Program-made: the position numbers and the translations under genes | The notes under the pieces: generated by a model | The model's input: only the letters and a program-made list of their open reading frames with translations | What the model was told of the DNA's origin: nothing | The model's database searches: none | Origin: JBFWVR01 sp050246635 | Lineage (GTDB): Bacteria > Acidobacteriota > Vicinamibacteria > Vicinamibacterales > UBA2999 | Direction of reading: 5' to 3' | NCBI GenBank assembly: GCA_050246635.1 | Contig: JBFWVR010000017.1 | Span: 1 to 64,000 of the forward strand | Length of the DNA stretch: 64,000 nt | Part shown: piece by piece, positions 1 through 7,808 of the stretch | Layout: each line of letters opens with the position of its first letter | Numbering within the stretch: the stretch's first letter is position 1

Positions 1-2380
1 GGCTGGTGCTCGCCGAGTCGCCGCGGCGCAGCTCGTCGCGCCACTGGTAGTCGAAGCTGCTCTGGAAGAACAGCCCGTTCGGGAACCGCTTGTTGAACCC
101 GAGGCTGATCGTGTCGAAGTTGTAGTCACCGCCCCCGACCGTGTCCGGGATGTTCGTGACCACGTTCAGCACCTGGCCCGCCACGTCGTCCGGGATGTCG
201 AAGACGTTGAGGGTCGTCTGGCCCGTCACGCCGTTGACGTAGTCCCGCAGGTCCACCGTGACGCTGCGCGGCACGGTGAAGTGGCCGACACGCGCGGGGT
301 TCAGCGTGGCGAACTCGTCGCGCTGCATCTTGCGCACGTACGCCACACGCACGGACGACTCGCCCCAGAACTGCCGCTCGAACGAGAGGTCGAACTCGTC
401 CGCGTAGGGCGTCCGGAGGTCGGGGTCGAGGGTGGTGCTGTTGCCGCCCGTCGAGGCGAGCAGCGTGCCGAGCTCCTGCGGGCCGTCGTACAGCCGGTTG
501 CCGTTGAGGTCGTTGAACCGGTAGGTCTTCGAGTTGGTGCCACCCGGGTTCAGGTTGCTCATGCGGTCGGCGAAGTTGAAGTAGTAGCGGCCGTAGAAGG
601 CCTTGATCACGGAGCGGCCGTCCGCGGTCGGCGAGTAGCTCATGCCGACGCGGGGCACGACCTTCGTCGACGTCAGCAGCACCTTGCCCGGCACGGTCTG
701 CGGCGAGAAGACCTCGGTCAGCAGGGGCACGCGTACCGAGTCCATGTAGTGCGGCTGCTGGCGGTCCATGCGCACGCCGAGGGTCAACGAGAACTTGTTG
801 TTGACCGCCCACCGATCCTGGAAGAACAACGCGTAGCGTTCGTTGCGGTCGTCGGCGCCGGTCCACTCGCTGCCGAAGGAGCCGTTGTCGCCGAGGTCGG
901 TCATGTAGATCCGGTCGACCGCGCCGTTCAGGTCGAGGTAGCGGAGCGGACCCGACGCGCTGTTGTCGGCGAACTTCGACTGGTCATCGAGCCACTCGAA
1001 GCCGAACTTGAAGTCGTGCGACCCGGCCTTCTCCGGCAGGAAGTAGCTCGCCGTCAGGTTCACCTGCGGCTTGTTGCGGTCGAACGTGAACGGGCTCCAG
1101 CCGGCGCCGGTGCTCACGCCCGTCCCGGTGTCGTTCCGCGGCGGGTCGTTGTGCCAGTCGACGGCCGGCGTCATCGGCCAGCCGAAGCCGAAGAGGCCGA
1201 CCTTCAGATCCGTGAAGAAGCGGTTCGTCCACACACGCTGCCACTGGCCGTTGTACATCCACGACGCCGAGTTCTGCGCCAGGATGGAGTCGGGTCCGGT
1301 GGTGTTGGACAGGCCGCGGCGCGGCTTGCTCTTGTTCGCCCACTGGTAGTAGCCGATGATCGTGTCCTTGCCCGACGCCTTCCAGGTGCCCTTCGTCGTG
1401 AAGTTGTCGAAGATCCCCAGGTCCGAGAACTCGGGGTCGACGCCGGAGATGATCTTGTCGATCTTGAAGTGGTTGTACGCGACGTAGAACCACAGCTTGT
1501 CGCGCTTGATCGGCCCGCCGAGGTCGACGTGGCCCTCGTAGAAGATCTTGTTCGGCTGCCCCGTGAAACCACGCTCCGCCGTCTCGGCGTCGATGTTGTC
1601 GCCGACGAAGGAGCCGTCCTCCCACGTGAGGTTGTTGAACGACTTGAACTCGTTGCCGCCGCTCTTGATGGTCGAGAAGACCGCCGAGCCCGGCGTCATC
1701 ATCGTCACATCGCCGCCGGCCGCGCTCACCGAGACCTCCTCGTGCGCGAAGAAGTCCTGGTAGATGCCCGCGCCGCCCGTGCCTTCGGTCGTGTCGACGC
1801 CGTCGGTGACGACGCGGTTCTGGTTGCGCACGCCGAAGCTCTCATAGCCCGACTGCTGGCTCTTGTGCGAGCCACCGACGTCGAAGCCGCGCATGCGCAC
1901 GCCCGGCGCCTGGCCCAGCGTCGCCCACAGGTCGGTCGCCGACGGGATCGCCGCCAGCTTCTCCGCGTTGAACTCCGAGCCGACCTTCGTCGAGCTGACG
2001 TCGACGATCGGCGCCTCGCCGGTCACCGTCACGGTCTCCTCGAGGGTGGCGAGCTGCAGCCCCTGGTCGACGTTCAGGGTCTGGCCGAGGCCGAGCACGA
2101 TGCCTTCGCGCTTGACGGTCTGGAAGCCGCTCAGCTCGAACGTGAGCGTGTAGCGGCCGGGGGGAAGGGACGGAAAGCGATACCGGCCGTCGATCTCGGT
2201 GATCGCGGTCTGGGTGCCGATGAGCGCCGGCGAATTCGCCGTGACGGTCACGCCGGGGAGCGTGGCCTGCTGGGCGTCGGTGACGATGCCCTGGAGGCGC
2301 CCTTGATCCTGCGCGCCGGCCGGGACAGCCATGGCAAGCGCGACGAGCGCCGCCAGGACCACAGTACGACAACTGGTCAT
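1..2380 (-). CDS. TonB-dependent receptor, Oar-like (3' end outside window)
   Basis: Outer-membrane beta-barrel receptor of the carboxypeptidase-regulatory (Oar) class; the substrate cannot be told. The frame opens at ATG 2378-2380 behind an AGGAGG-type ribosome site (2387-2397) and is still open at base 1, so at least 793 residues are present and the C-terminus is missing. Residues 1-22 are a signal peptide ending AGAQD. Residues 24-105 form a carboxypeptidase-regulatory fold (LPGVTVTA, RYRFPSLPPGRYTL). Residues 110-235 are the plug (VVTDGVDTTEGTGGAG). After about 240 come alternating aromatic strands such as KLWFYVAYNHFK and DFKFGFEW. Domain order and length fit acidobacterial TonB proteins. 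No partner genes lie beside it. Confidence 0.9.
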   Translation of the reverse strand, partial: MTSCRTVVLAALVALAMAVPAGAQDQGRLQGIVTDAQQATLPGVTVTANSPALIGTQTAITEIDGRYRFPSLPPGRYTLTFELSGFQTVKREGIVLGLGQTLNVDQGLQLATLEETVTVTGEAPIVDVSSTKVGSEFNAEKLAAIPSATDLWATLGQAPGVRMRGFDVGGSHKSQQSGYESFGVRNQNRVVTDGVDTTEGTGGAGIYQDFFAHEEVSVSAAGGDVTMMTPGSAVFSTIKSGGNEFKSFNNLTWEDGSFVGDNIDAETAERGFTGQPNKIFYEGHVDLGGPIKRDKLWFYVAYNHFKIDKIISGVDPEFSDLGIFDNFTTKGTWKASGKDTIIGYYQWANKSKPRRGLSNTTGPDSILAQNSASWMYNGQWQRVWTNRFFTDLKVGLFGFGWPMTPAVDWHNDPPRNDTGTGVSTGAGWSPFTFDRNKPQVNLTASYFLPEKAGSHDFKFGFEWLDDQSKFADNSASGPLRYLDLNGAVDRIYMTDLGDNGSFGSEWTGADDRNERYALFFQDRWAVNNKFSLTLGVRMDRQQPHYMDSVRVPLLTEVFSPQTVPGKVLLTSTKVVPRVGMSYSPTADGRSVIKAFYGRYYFNFADRMSNLNPGGTNSKTYRFNDLNGNRLYDGPQELGTLLASTGGNSTTLDPDLRTPYADEFDLSFERQFWGESSVRVAYVRKMQRDEFATLNPARVGHFTVPRSVTVDLRDYVNGVTGQTTLNVFDIPDDVAGQVLNVVTNIPDTVGGGDYNFDTISLGFNKRFPNGLFFQSSFDYQWRDELRRGDSASTS

Positions 2381-2689
2381 TGCGTTCTCCTCCTCCTCAA
2401 GTCACGACACCCGGCCCGCGCGGAGCCGCCACGTCCGGGGACGTGCTCCCACGTGAGCTGTGGGACGGATGCCGTAATGCGCCACGAACGCCGAACACCG
2501 ACGACGAGATGACGCCGAGAGCGACGGTATGAACGCGCCGGACGAGGTACGAACGGGCCGGAGACGAGGGTGCCCGGTGGGTCGGGCAGCCAGAGCGGGC
2601 TGCAAACTCAGCCACAAAACCCTGGGGTGAGAAGAATGGAGGGGAGTCTAGCCACCACCTGCACGGAGTGCAAGCTGAGCCACGACAAT

Positions 2690-2730
2690 TCTCTTGTTGA
2701 GCTGGGCGCTCGGCCCAGCTCGACAAGAGA
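2690..2730. repeat. 18-bp stem-loop
   Basis: Left arm 2690-2707 (TCTCTTGTTGAGCTGGGC) pairs with 2713-2730 around a 5-nt loop with only one G-U pair. There is no T-run on either side, so it may be a processing or stability hairpin rather than a classic terminator. Confidence 0.65.
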
Positions 2731-2750
2731 AAGAGAGAATCAAGAATTGC

Positions 2751-2804
2751 GAATCAGGAAAGGAATGGCGGAAGGCGGGAATTCCCGAATTCCTTTCTTG
2801 ATTC
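2751..2804. repeat. AT-rich inverted repeat, copy 1
   Basis: The arms at 2751-2766 and 2789-2804 are inverted copies of GAATCAAGAAAGGAAT, with two mismatches in the left arm. The spacer contains GGCGGAAGGCGGGAA, which recurs in the copy near 29700. It belongs to the same family as the elements at 29675, 62503 and 63413. Confidence 0.7.
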
Positions 2805-2837
2805 GTACTTCCGTTTTCTCTCTTCACGCGTGACGCG

Positions 2838-3731
2838 TCACGCGTCGCGTGGCGCGCGACGCGTGACAACCACCCCCGCGAGGATTGCGGTTGCGCCGCC
2901 GACCTGCGTCGTCGTGATCGGTTCGCCGATCCAGATTGCCGCCACGATCATCGCGACGATCGGCGTCAGGTTCGAGTAGATGGCCGTGCGTGAGCTGCCG
3001 ATGCGCTGCACGCCCGTGTACCAGATGAGGAACGCCACCGCGATGGCGAAGACGGCCGAGATCACCATCAGCAGCCAGCTGAGAGCCGAGATGGCCGCCC
3101 AGTCCGTCGCGCGGGCCGCCGGCGTCGCCGCCACGCCGTAGAGCACCGCGCCGAGGCCCATGGACCACGCCGTCACGGCCAGCGGCGCATGCCGCGCGAG
3201 CAGCGGCCGCGCCAGCACCGAGTAGAGCGACCAGCACGTCATGGCCACGAACATCAGCAGGTCGCCCGCCAGGGTCGATGTGCCGACGGCCGCCCGGTGC
3301 CCCACCAGGACGTACAGCCCCGTCAACGACAGCGCCGCGCCGGCCCACTGCGCCCCGCGGATGCGCTCGTGGCCGGCGAGCGACGACAGGAACGCCACCA
3401 TCACCGGGGTGCACCCGAAGATCAGCGAGCTGTTCGCGACGCTGGTGCGCGCGACGCCGGCCAGGAAGCAGAGCTGATAGACCAGGTGTCCGACGATCGC
3501 GAGCAGGACGATGCGCCGCCACTCGGTGGCGGTGAACGCCGGGACCGCGGGGCGGCCTGCCGCACGACGGCGGCGGGCGTCGAGCCAGACGAGGGCGCCG
3601 AGCAGCGCCGCCGCGATCAGCAGGCGCAGGCCGTTGAACGGCAGTTCCGGGAAGTCGCGGAGGGCGACCTTGATCAGGGAGAAGTTGCTGCCCCAGATGG
3701 TCACCATCAGGAGGAGCAGGACATCAAGCAT
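2838..3731 (-). CDS. EamA/DMT-family transporter
   Basis: Inner-membrane drug/metabolite transporter of 297 residues with about ten hydrophobic segments in two EamA repeats, residues 5-135 and 150-290. The first begins with the typical LLMVTIWGSNFSLIKVAL; the second carries SSRTAIYSNLTPIVAMI, a common EamA sequence near the end. Length is normal for the family. Substrates vary too widely to predict one. It is preceded by a low-complexity stretch and appears to be a single-gene unit, with hairpins downstream at 2690-2804. Confidence 0.85.
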   Translation of the reverse strand: MLDVLLLLMVTIWGSNFSLIKVALRDFPELPFNGLRLLIAAALLGALVWLDARRRRAAGRPAVPAFTATEWRRIVLLAIVGHLVYQLCFLAGVARTSVANSSLIFGCTPVMVAFLSSLAGHERIRGAQWAGAALSLTGLYVLVGHRAAVGTSTLAGDLLMFVAMTCWSLYSVLARPLLARHAPLAVTAWSMGLGAVLYGVAATPAARATDWAAISALSWLLMVISAVFAIAVAFLIWYTGVQRIGSSRTAIYSNLTPIVAMIVAAIWIGEPITTTQVGGATAILAGVVVTRRAPRDA

Positions 3732-3733
3732 GT

Positions 3734-3823
3734 GAGATCTCAGATCTCAGATTGAAGAGGAAATGCAGATTGCAGATTGTAGAGGGCAGATTGATTGGGG
3801 GATTGGGGGATTGGGAAGATTGG
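3734..3823. repeat. Low-complexity short repeats (GATCTCA, CAGATTG, GATTGGG)
   Basis: A 90-base AT-rich patch made of short degenerate direct repeats: GAGATCTC twice, GCAGATT several times, then GATTGGGG-like units. It lies between the EamA transporter start and the atpE terminator. It looks like slippage-generated sequence; no gene is visible. Confidence 0.6.
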
Positions 3824-3839
3824 CGACCGGGCGTACATG

Positions 3840-3868
3840 AAAAGGGGGACGCCGGTGGTGGCGTCCCC
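3840..3868 (-). terminator. Rho-independent terminator after atpE
   Basis: A 9-bp perfect stem, GGGGACGCC (3845-3853) with GGCGTCCCC (3860-3868), and a 6-nt loop. On the reverse strand it is followed by CTTTT. It ends the ATP synthase transcript 32 bases after the atpE stop. Confidence 0.8.
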
Positions 3869-3900
3869 GCTTCGCATGAGTCTGGATCCGTGTCCCGGCC

Positions 3901-4242
3901 TTAGCCGCCGAACGGCTTGAGGAAGAACAGGATCAGCGAGACGAGCAGCACGTAGATGACGAGCGACTCGATGAGCACGAGGCCCAGGATCAGCGCGCCG
4001 CGAATCTCGCCGGCGGCGCCGGGGTTGCGGGCGATGGCCTCGGTCGCGGAGCTCACCGCGCGGCCCTGGCCGAGCGCGCCGAAGGCGGCGGCGATGGCGA
4101 GCGCGAAGCCGGCGGTAATGATCGACCACTGCACCAGGCCACCATCGGCCATGGCGCCCGGCTCCTGGGCATAGGCCGGCGCCACCGCACCAACCAGCAG
4201 GAACAGGAACATCAGGGAAAGCACGGACCGTCGGGTGCTCAC
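3901..4242 (-). CDS. atpE: ATP synthase F0 subunit c with N-terminal signal
   Basis: Proteolipid of the rotary c-ring, 113 residues. I chose GTG 4240-4242 because GGAGG stands 8 nt upstream and it gives a cleavable signal peptide (residues 1-26, ending AYAQ) before the two-helix hairpin. Helix 1 contains GALGQGRA, the polar loop is ARNPGA, and helix 2 is LVLIESLVIYVLL with the ion-binding glutamate. The Gln of GQG, the Glu, the Ser right after it and the Tyr five positions on match ligands known from Na+-binding c subunits; H+-type rings usually have Glu-Ala there. It follows atpI with no atpB between them. Confidence 0.9.
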   Translation of the reverse strand: MSTRRSVLSLMFLFLLVGAVAPAYAQEPGAMADGGLVQWSIITAGFALAIAAAFGALGQGRAVSSATEAIARNPGAAGEIRGALILGLVLIESLVIYVLLVSLILFFLKPFGG

Positions 4243-4327
4243 AACTAACGCCTCCTCAGCACACGAATCACACGAACCACGAACGCGAATACAAGAGAGT
4301 AATGAGAGCCGGGGCCCGGACTGCGCC

Positions 4328-4744
4328 TCACCGCCCGCGGCCGGGGCCACGGGGCCGGGGGCCCGAGCGGATGGCCTCGACGGCGGTCGCGGCGACCAGC
4401 GCCGTGACCCCCACCAGCATCCCGACCGGGTCGAGATGCAAACGCACCATCATACCGTAGGCCGCGGCGGCGAGTATAGCATGCCTTGTGAAAATCTTCA
4501 CTAGCACACCCCAGCCCGGCCACCGCTGCCCCGTCGCCCCGGCCGGCTGGCCCAGCACCCCGTCCACAGCGCCCCGAATCGCCCAGACGCTCAGCCCGAT
4601 CAGCGCGCCGCCGCCGAGGACGCCCAGCGCCACCCGGGCGCGCCCGGGCCAGACGCCCCAGGCCCCGAGCGCCAGCACGGCCACCAACACGGCCGTGTCG
4701 CGGGCGATCCGGCCCACCAGGTCCGGGCCGTCCGGCTGGCTCAC
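4328..4744 (-). CDS. atpI: ATP synthase subunit I (AtpI-like) membrane protein
   Basis: Small inner-membrane protein, 138 residues, with four hydrophobic segments and the AtpI-like pattern TRHAILAAAAYGMMVRLHLDP near the end. AtpI proteins assist assembly of the c-ring. The GTG start (4742-4744) overlaps the upstream stop as GTGA, so translation is probably coupled. The next gene is atpE, 85 nt on; subunit a, which normally sits between, is absent. The extreme C-terminus is basic and Pro/Gly-rich (RPRGPGRGR). Confidence 0.7.
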   Translation of the reverse strand: MSQPDGPDLVGRIARDTAVLVAVLALGAWGVWPGRARVALGVLGGGALIGLSVWAIRGAVDGVLGQPAGATGQRWPGWGVLVKIFTRHAILAAAAYGMMVRLHLDPVGMLVGVTALVAATAVEAIRSGPRPRGPGRGR

Positions 4745-4983
4745 CGCCCCCCGCCGGACCGCGTCGACCGGTCGGCGAACTGCATGATGCGGTAGACGTT
4801 CAGCACCCCCGCCGCCAGCCCCAGGAAGAAGCCGATGAAGGTGAACCACGGCGTGGTGCCCAGCCACCCGTCCAGCAGGTAGCCGCCGCCGAAGCCCATC
4901 ACGAGGGCCAAGACGAACGCCAGCCCGATCGTGCTCAGCTGTCCGACGACCTGCAGGTTGGAGGGCGGCTCCGAGGGACTCAC
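4741..4983 (-). CDS. AtpZ/AtpI-family protein
   Basis: An 80-residue membrane protein with two helices separated by a short loop (FVLALVMGFGGGYLLDGWLG, then FIGFFLGLAAGVLNVYRI), the usual AtpZ plan found at the head of ATP synthase operons. AtpZ-type proteins have been linked to cation supply and c-ring assembly. First gene of the unit; the ATG start is 105 nt from the divergent VWFA gene. The C-terminal tail is basic and Gly-rich. Confidence 0.75.
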   Translation of the reverse strand: MSPSEPPSNLQVVGQLSTIGLAFVLALVMGFGGGYLLDGWLGTTPWFTFIGFFLGLAAGVLNVYRIMQFADRSTRSGGGR

Positions 4984-5039
4984 CGCCCCAGTCTACCGGA
5001 GCTGGCGGCCGCCAACGGACACATCGGCACCATATCCCC

Positions 5040-5045
5040 TATACT
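5040..5045 (+). promoter_or_regulatory. Predicted -10 (TATACT) for the VWFA gene pair
   Basis: TATACT stands 10 nt before an in-frame GTG (5056) and 43 nt before the ATG I prefer (5089). No convincing -35 was found. Low certainty. Confidence 0.35.
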
Positions 5046-5088
5046 GGCCCTAGTCGTGCCATCGCGCCTCGGCCGAGCGAAAACGCCT

Positions 5089-6006
5089 ATGAACCGAGCA
5101 GCAGCGGCCCTCATCGCGGCGGTGAGCCTCGCGCTCCCGACCGCCGTCCTCACCGGCGTCCTGTCGCCGGTGTCCCTTGCCGCCCGGGCCCAGGCCCAGG
5201 AACAGGTGCTCTACGTGAGCGCCTGGGACACCGGCAGCCACGCCCCTGTCTCCGACCTCGCCGCCGACCAGTTCGTCGTGCGGGAGGACGGCGTGCGGCG
5301 CGAGATCCTGCGGGTGGCCCCGGCGACCGATCCGATGGCCATTGCCGTCGTCGTGGACAACAGCGCCGAGGCCTCCGACACCATCGCCAACCTCCGGCGG
5401 GCGCTCCAGGCCTTCCTGCCGGAGGCCGCGAAGCTCGGGCCGACGGCGCTCGTGAGCGTCGCGGACCGGCCGACGATCCTGCAGGACTACACGACGTCGG
5501 CCGACGCGCTGGTGCAGGCGTCGCAGCGTATCTTCGCGCCACCCGGCAGCGGCGCCACGCTGCTCGACGCCATTCGCGAGGTCTCCCAGGGCCTGCGCCG
5601 GCGCCCCGAGTCGCGTGCGGCCATCGTGCTCGTCGCCACGGAGCGCACCGAGTTCACGCAGCTCCACCACACGCAGGTGCTGGCGGCCCTCGAGGACGGC
5701 GGCGCGTCGCTCCATGCCCTCGTCCTGCAGTCCCCGGGCGCGGGGCTCGGCGACACCGCGGCGCGCGAACGGGCGAGCGTGCTCGACCGCGGGCCGAAGG
5801 AGACGGGCGGTGTCAGGATCGACGTGCTCAGCAGTATGGCGTACGACGATCGCCTGATGGACATCGCGGGCATCCTGGGACACCAGTACAAGGTCACTTA
5901 CGCGCGTCCCGGTTCGCTGATTCCACCCGAGACGACCGAGGTGTCGGTGACCCGCGCGGGCGTGGAGGCGCGCGGCACACCTGCCCGGGAGGGCGCCCGG
6001 CCGTGA
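5089..6006 (+). CDS. Exported VWFA-like protein with degenerate MIDAS
   Basis: Secreted or periplasmic protein of 305 residues resembling the acidobacterial VWFA family (TIGR03436 type). A signal peptide occupies residues 1-38. A short beta domain (QFVVREDGVRREILRV) precedes the VWA fold, which starts at MAIAVVVDNSAEASDT. The metal site reads DNSAE rather than DxSxS, so one metal-binding Ser is replaced by Glu. It overlaps the next gene as GTGA, so the pair is co-translated. ATG 5089 gives a clean signal peptide; GTG 5056 in the same frame would add 11 residues. Role unknown. Confidence 0.75.
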   Translation: MNRAAAALIAAVSLALPTAVLTGVLSPVSLAARAQAQEQVLYVSAWDTGSHAPVSDLAADQFVVREDGVRREILRVAPATDPMAIAVVVDNSAEASDTIANLRRALQAFLPEAAKLGPTALVSVADRPTILQDYTTSADALVQASQRIFAPPGSGATLLDAIREVSQGLRRRPESRAAIVLVATERTEFTQLHHTQVLAALEDGGASLHALVLQSPGAGLGDTAARERASVLDRGPKETGGVRIDVLSSMAYDDRLMDIAGILGHQYKVTYARPGSLIPPETTEVSVTRAGVEARGTPAREGARP

Positions 6007-6977
6007 TCGCCCGGCTCCTCGGCGTCGTCGCCGCCCTCGCTCTGGTGCCCGCCGGCGCCGCGGGTCCCGCCCCGCAGGCGGCCGGGGCGTCGTCCGCCCG
6101 GGGCCAGGCCGCGCCGGCGCCGCAGGAGCCGCAGGTCTTCCGGGCCGGTGTCGACGTCGTGTCCCTGAACGTGACGGTCGTCGATCCGTCGGGGCGCTAC
6201 GTCACGGACCTGGGAGAGTCGGACTTCTCCGTGTTCGAGGACGGGGTCAAGCAGGACCTGATTTTCTTCAACCGGACCAACCAGCCCATCGCGCTGTCGC
6301 TGCTCATCGACACGAGCGCGAGCATGGAGCAGCGCCTGGAGATCGCGCAGGACGCGGCCATCGGCTTCTCGAACACGCTGCGGCCGCAGGACCTCGCGCA
6401 GGTCGTGGACTTCGACAGCCGCGTGCAGATCGCGCAGGACTTCACGAACGACAAGGCCGCGCTGGAGCGGGCCATCCGCTCCACGGCGCCGGGCGGGTCG
6501 ACCTCGCTGCACAACGCGCTGTACATCTCGCTGAAGGAGCTCGCGAAGATGAAGGCGAAGTCGAGTGACGAGCTGCGGCGGGAGGCCATCGTCGTGCTGT
6601 CGGACGGCGAGGACACGTCGAGCCTCGTCTCGTACGAAGAGGTGCTGGAGCTGGCGAAGCGGTCGGAGACGTCGATCTACGCGATCGGCCTCCAGCCGAA
6701 GGAGACGGCGTCGGCCCGCGGCTTCCGCGAGGCGGAGTTCGTGCTGCGGCAGCTCTCCCAGGAAACCGGCGGGCGCTCGTTCTTCCCGGACGATGCGGCG
6801 GCGCTGAAGGACATCTACGCGCAGATTGCCGACGAGCTCTCGAGCCAGTACTCGCTGGGGTACACGTCGAAGAACCCGCGCCGTGACGGCGCCTGGCGGC
6901 GCCTGGTCGTGCAGATCGACCGCCCCAACGCGACGGCGCGCACCAAACGCGGCTACTACGCCCCGTCCTCGCACTGA
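6003..6977 (+). CDS. VWFA-related acidobacterial domain protein
   Basis: Exported protein of 324 residues. After a signal peptide (about 1-35, Ala/Pro-rich) comes the beta region with DFSVFEDGVKQDLIFF, diagnostic of the TIGR03436 family, then a VWA domain with an intact MIDAS, LLIDTSASM. The later motif VVLSDGEDTSS is also typical of VWA folds. The C-terminus, SQYSLGYTSKNPRRDGAWR, is a conserved family ending. Probably a metal-dependent adhesion or scaffold protein in the periplasm; partner unknown. GTG start overlaps the preceding gene by 4 nt. Confidence 0.85.
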   Translation: MIARLLGVVAALALVPAGAAGPAPQAAGASSARGQAAPAPQEPQVFRAGVDVVSLNVTVVDPSGRYVTDLGESDFSVFEDGVKQDLIFFNRTNQPIALSLLIDTSASMEQRLEIAQDAAIGFSNTLRPQDLAQVVDFDSRVQIAQDFTNDKAALERAIRSTAPGGSTSLHNALYISLKELAKMKAKSSDELRREAIVVLSDGEDTSSLVSYEEVLELAKRSETSIYAIGLQPKETASARGFREAEFVLRQLSQETGGRSFFPDDAAALKDIYAQIADELSSQYSLGYTSKNPRRDGAWRRLVVQIDRPNATARTKRGYYAPSSH

Positions 6978-7807
6978 TGCAGGCCCTCCCCCTCGTCTTC
7001 TACATCCTGGCGCTGGCCGCCTATGCGCTGCACTTCTCCGGGCGCCAGCCGGCCGCCGGCCGCTCGGCAACGGCGCTGCTCGGCGCGGGCGCGCTGGCGC
7101 ACTCCTTCGTCATCGGCATGCAGACGATGGAGGTGGGGCACGTGCCATTCGTGGGCACGACGCAGGCCATCTCGACGTTCGTGTGGCTGCTGGTGCTGGC
7201 CTACCTCTACACCGAGGTCTCGACCGAGGAGCGGGGGCTGGGCATCTTCATCCTGCCGCTCATCGTCGCCGCGCAACTGCTGCCGGCGGTGCTGGAGCCC
7301 GGGCTGGAGCCGCGGTCGCCGATTCTCGAGAGCCCGCTCTTCTGGCTGCACGTCTCGTCGATGCTCTTCGCGTACGCGAGCTTCGGTCTCGCGGCGGTGA
7401 TCGGCATCACGTACGTCCTGCAGTTCAAGGAGATCAAGGCCAAGCACCTGGGCTACTTCTACACCCGGCTGCCCTCCTTGCAGACACTGGACGTCATGAA
7501 CCAGCGGGCGACGACCATCGGCTGGGCCCTGCTGACCTTCGGGATCGTGATGGGCGGGGTCTGGGCGTTCCAGGTGCAGAGCATCCTGCCGGGCGACGCG
7601 CGGGTGAACGCGATGTCGATCGGCGATCCGAAAATCTTCGTGGCGATCATCAGCTGGCTCGTCTACACGTACCAGATGGTCGCGCGCCGGACCATGGGGT
7701 GGCGCGGACGGCGGAGCGCGTACCTCTCGCTCGTGGGCTTCGCCATCGTGCTGCTGAACTTCGTGCCGGTCAGCTACTTCCTGACCGAGAGCCACAACTT
7801 CTACTGA
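6977..7807 (+). CDS. ccsA: CcsA/HemX-type cytochrome c assembly protein
   Basis: Multi-pass inner-membrane protein of 276 residues with about eight hydrophobic segments, from the CcsA/CcmC/HemX family that handles haem for cytochrome c maturation or tunes HemA levels. Histidines in HSFVIGMQTMEVGHVPFVG and WLHVSSMLFAYASFG sit where family haem ligands lie. Start and upstream stop share one base (TGATG). Location directly before hemA is common for HemX-like proteins and supports a haem-linked role. Confidence 0.8.
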   Translation: MQALPLVFYILALAAYALHFSGRQPAAGRSATALLGAGALAHSFVIGMQTMEVGHVPFVGTTQAISTFVWLLVLAYLYTEVSTEERGLGIFILPLIVAAQLLPAVLEPGLEPRSPILESPLFWLHVSSMLFAYASFGLAAVIGITYVLQFKEIKAKHLGYFYTRLPSLQTLDVMNQRATTIGWALLTFGIVMGGVWAFQVQSILPGDARVNAMSIGDPKIFVAIISWLVYTYQMVARRTMGWRGRRSAYLSLVGFAIVLLNFVPVSYFLTESHNFY

Positions 7808-7808
7808 C

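Larger units (their letters stand above)
2381..2837. other. Intergenic region with a hairpin and an AT-rich inverted repeat
   Basis: 457 bases between the start of the TonB receptor and the stop of the EamA transporter, both on the reverse strand. I see no gene. It holds a near-perfect 18-bp hairpin (2690-2730) and one copy of the AT-rich inverted repeat (2751-2804). The part nearest the receptor must carry its promoter, but I could not pick one with confidence. Confidence 0.6.

Noticed and set aside
281..2512. Open forward frame of about 740 codons antisense to the TonB receptor
   Set aside because: Arg/Val/His-rich composition from reading GC-rich codons backwards; no domain recognised; the opposite strand encodes a clear receptor.
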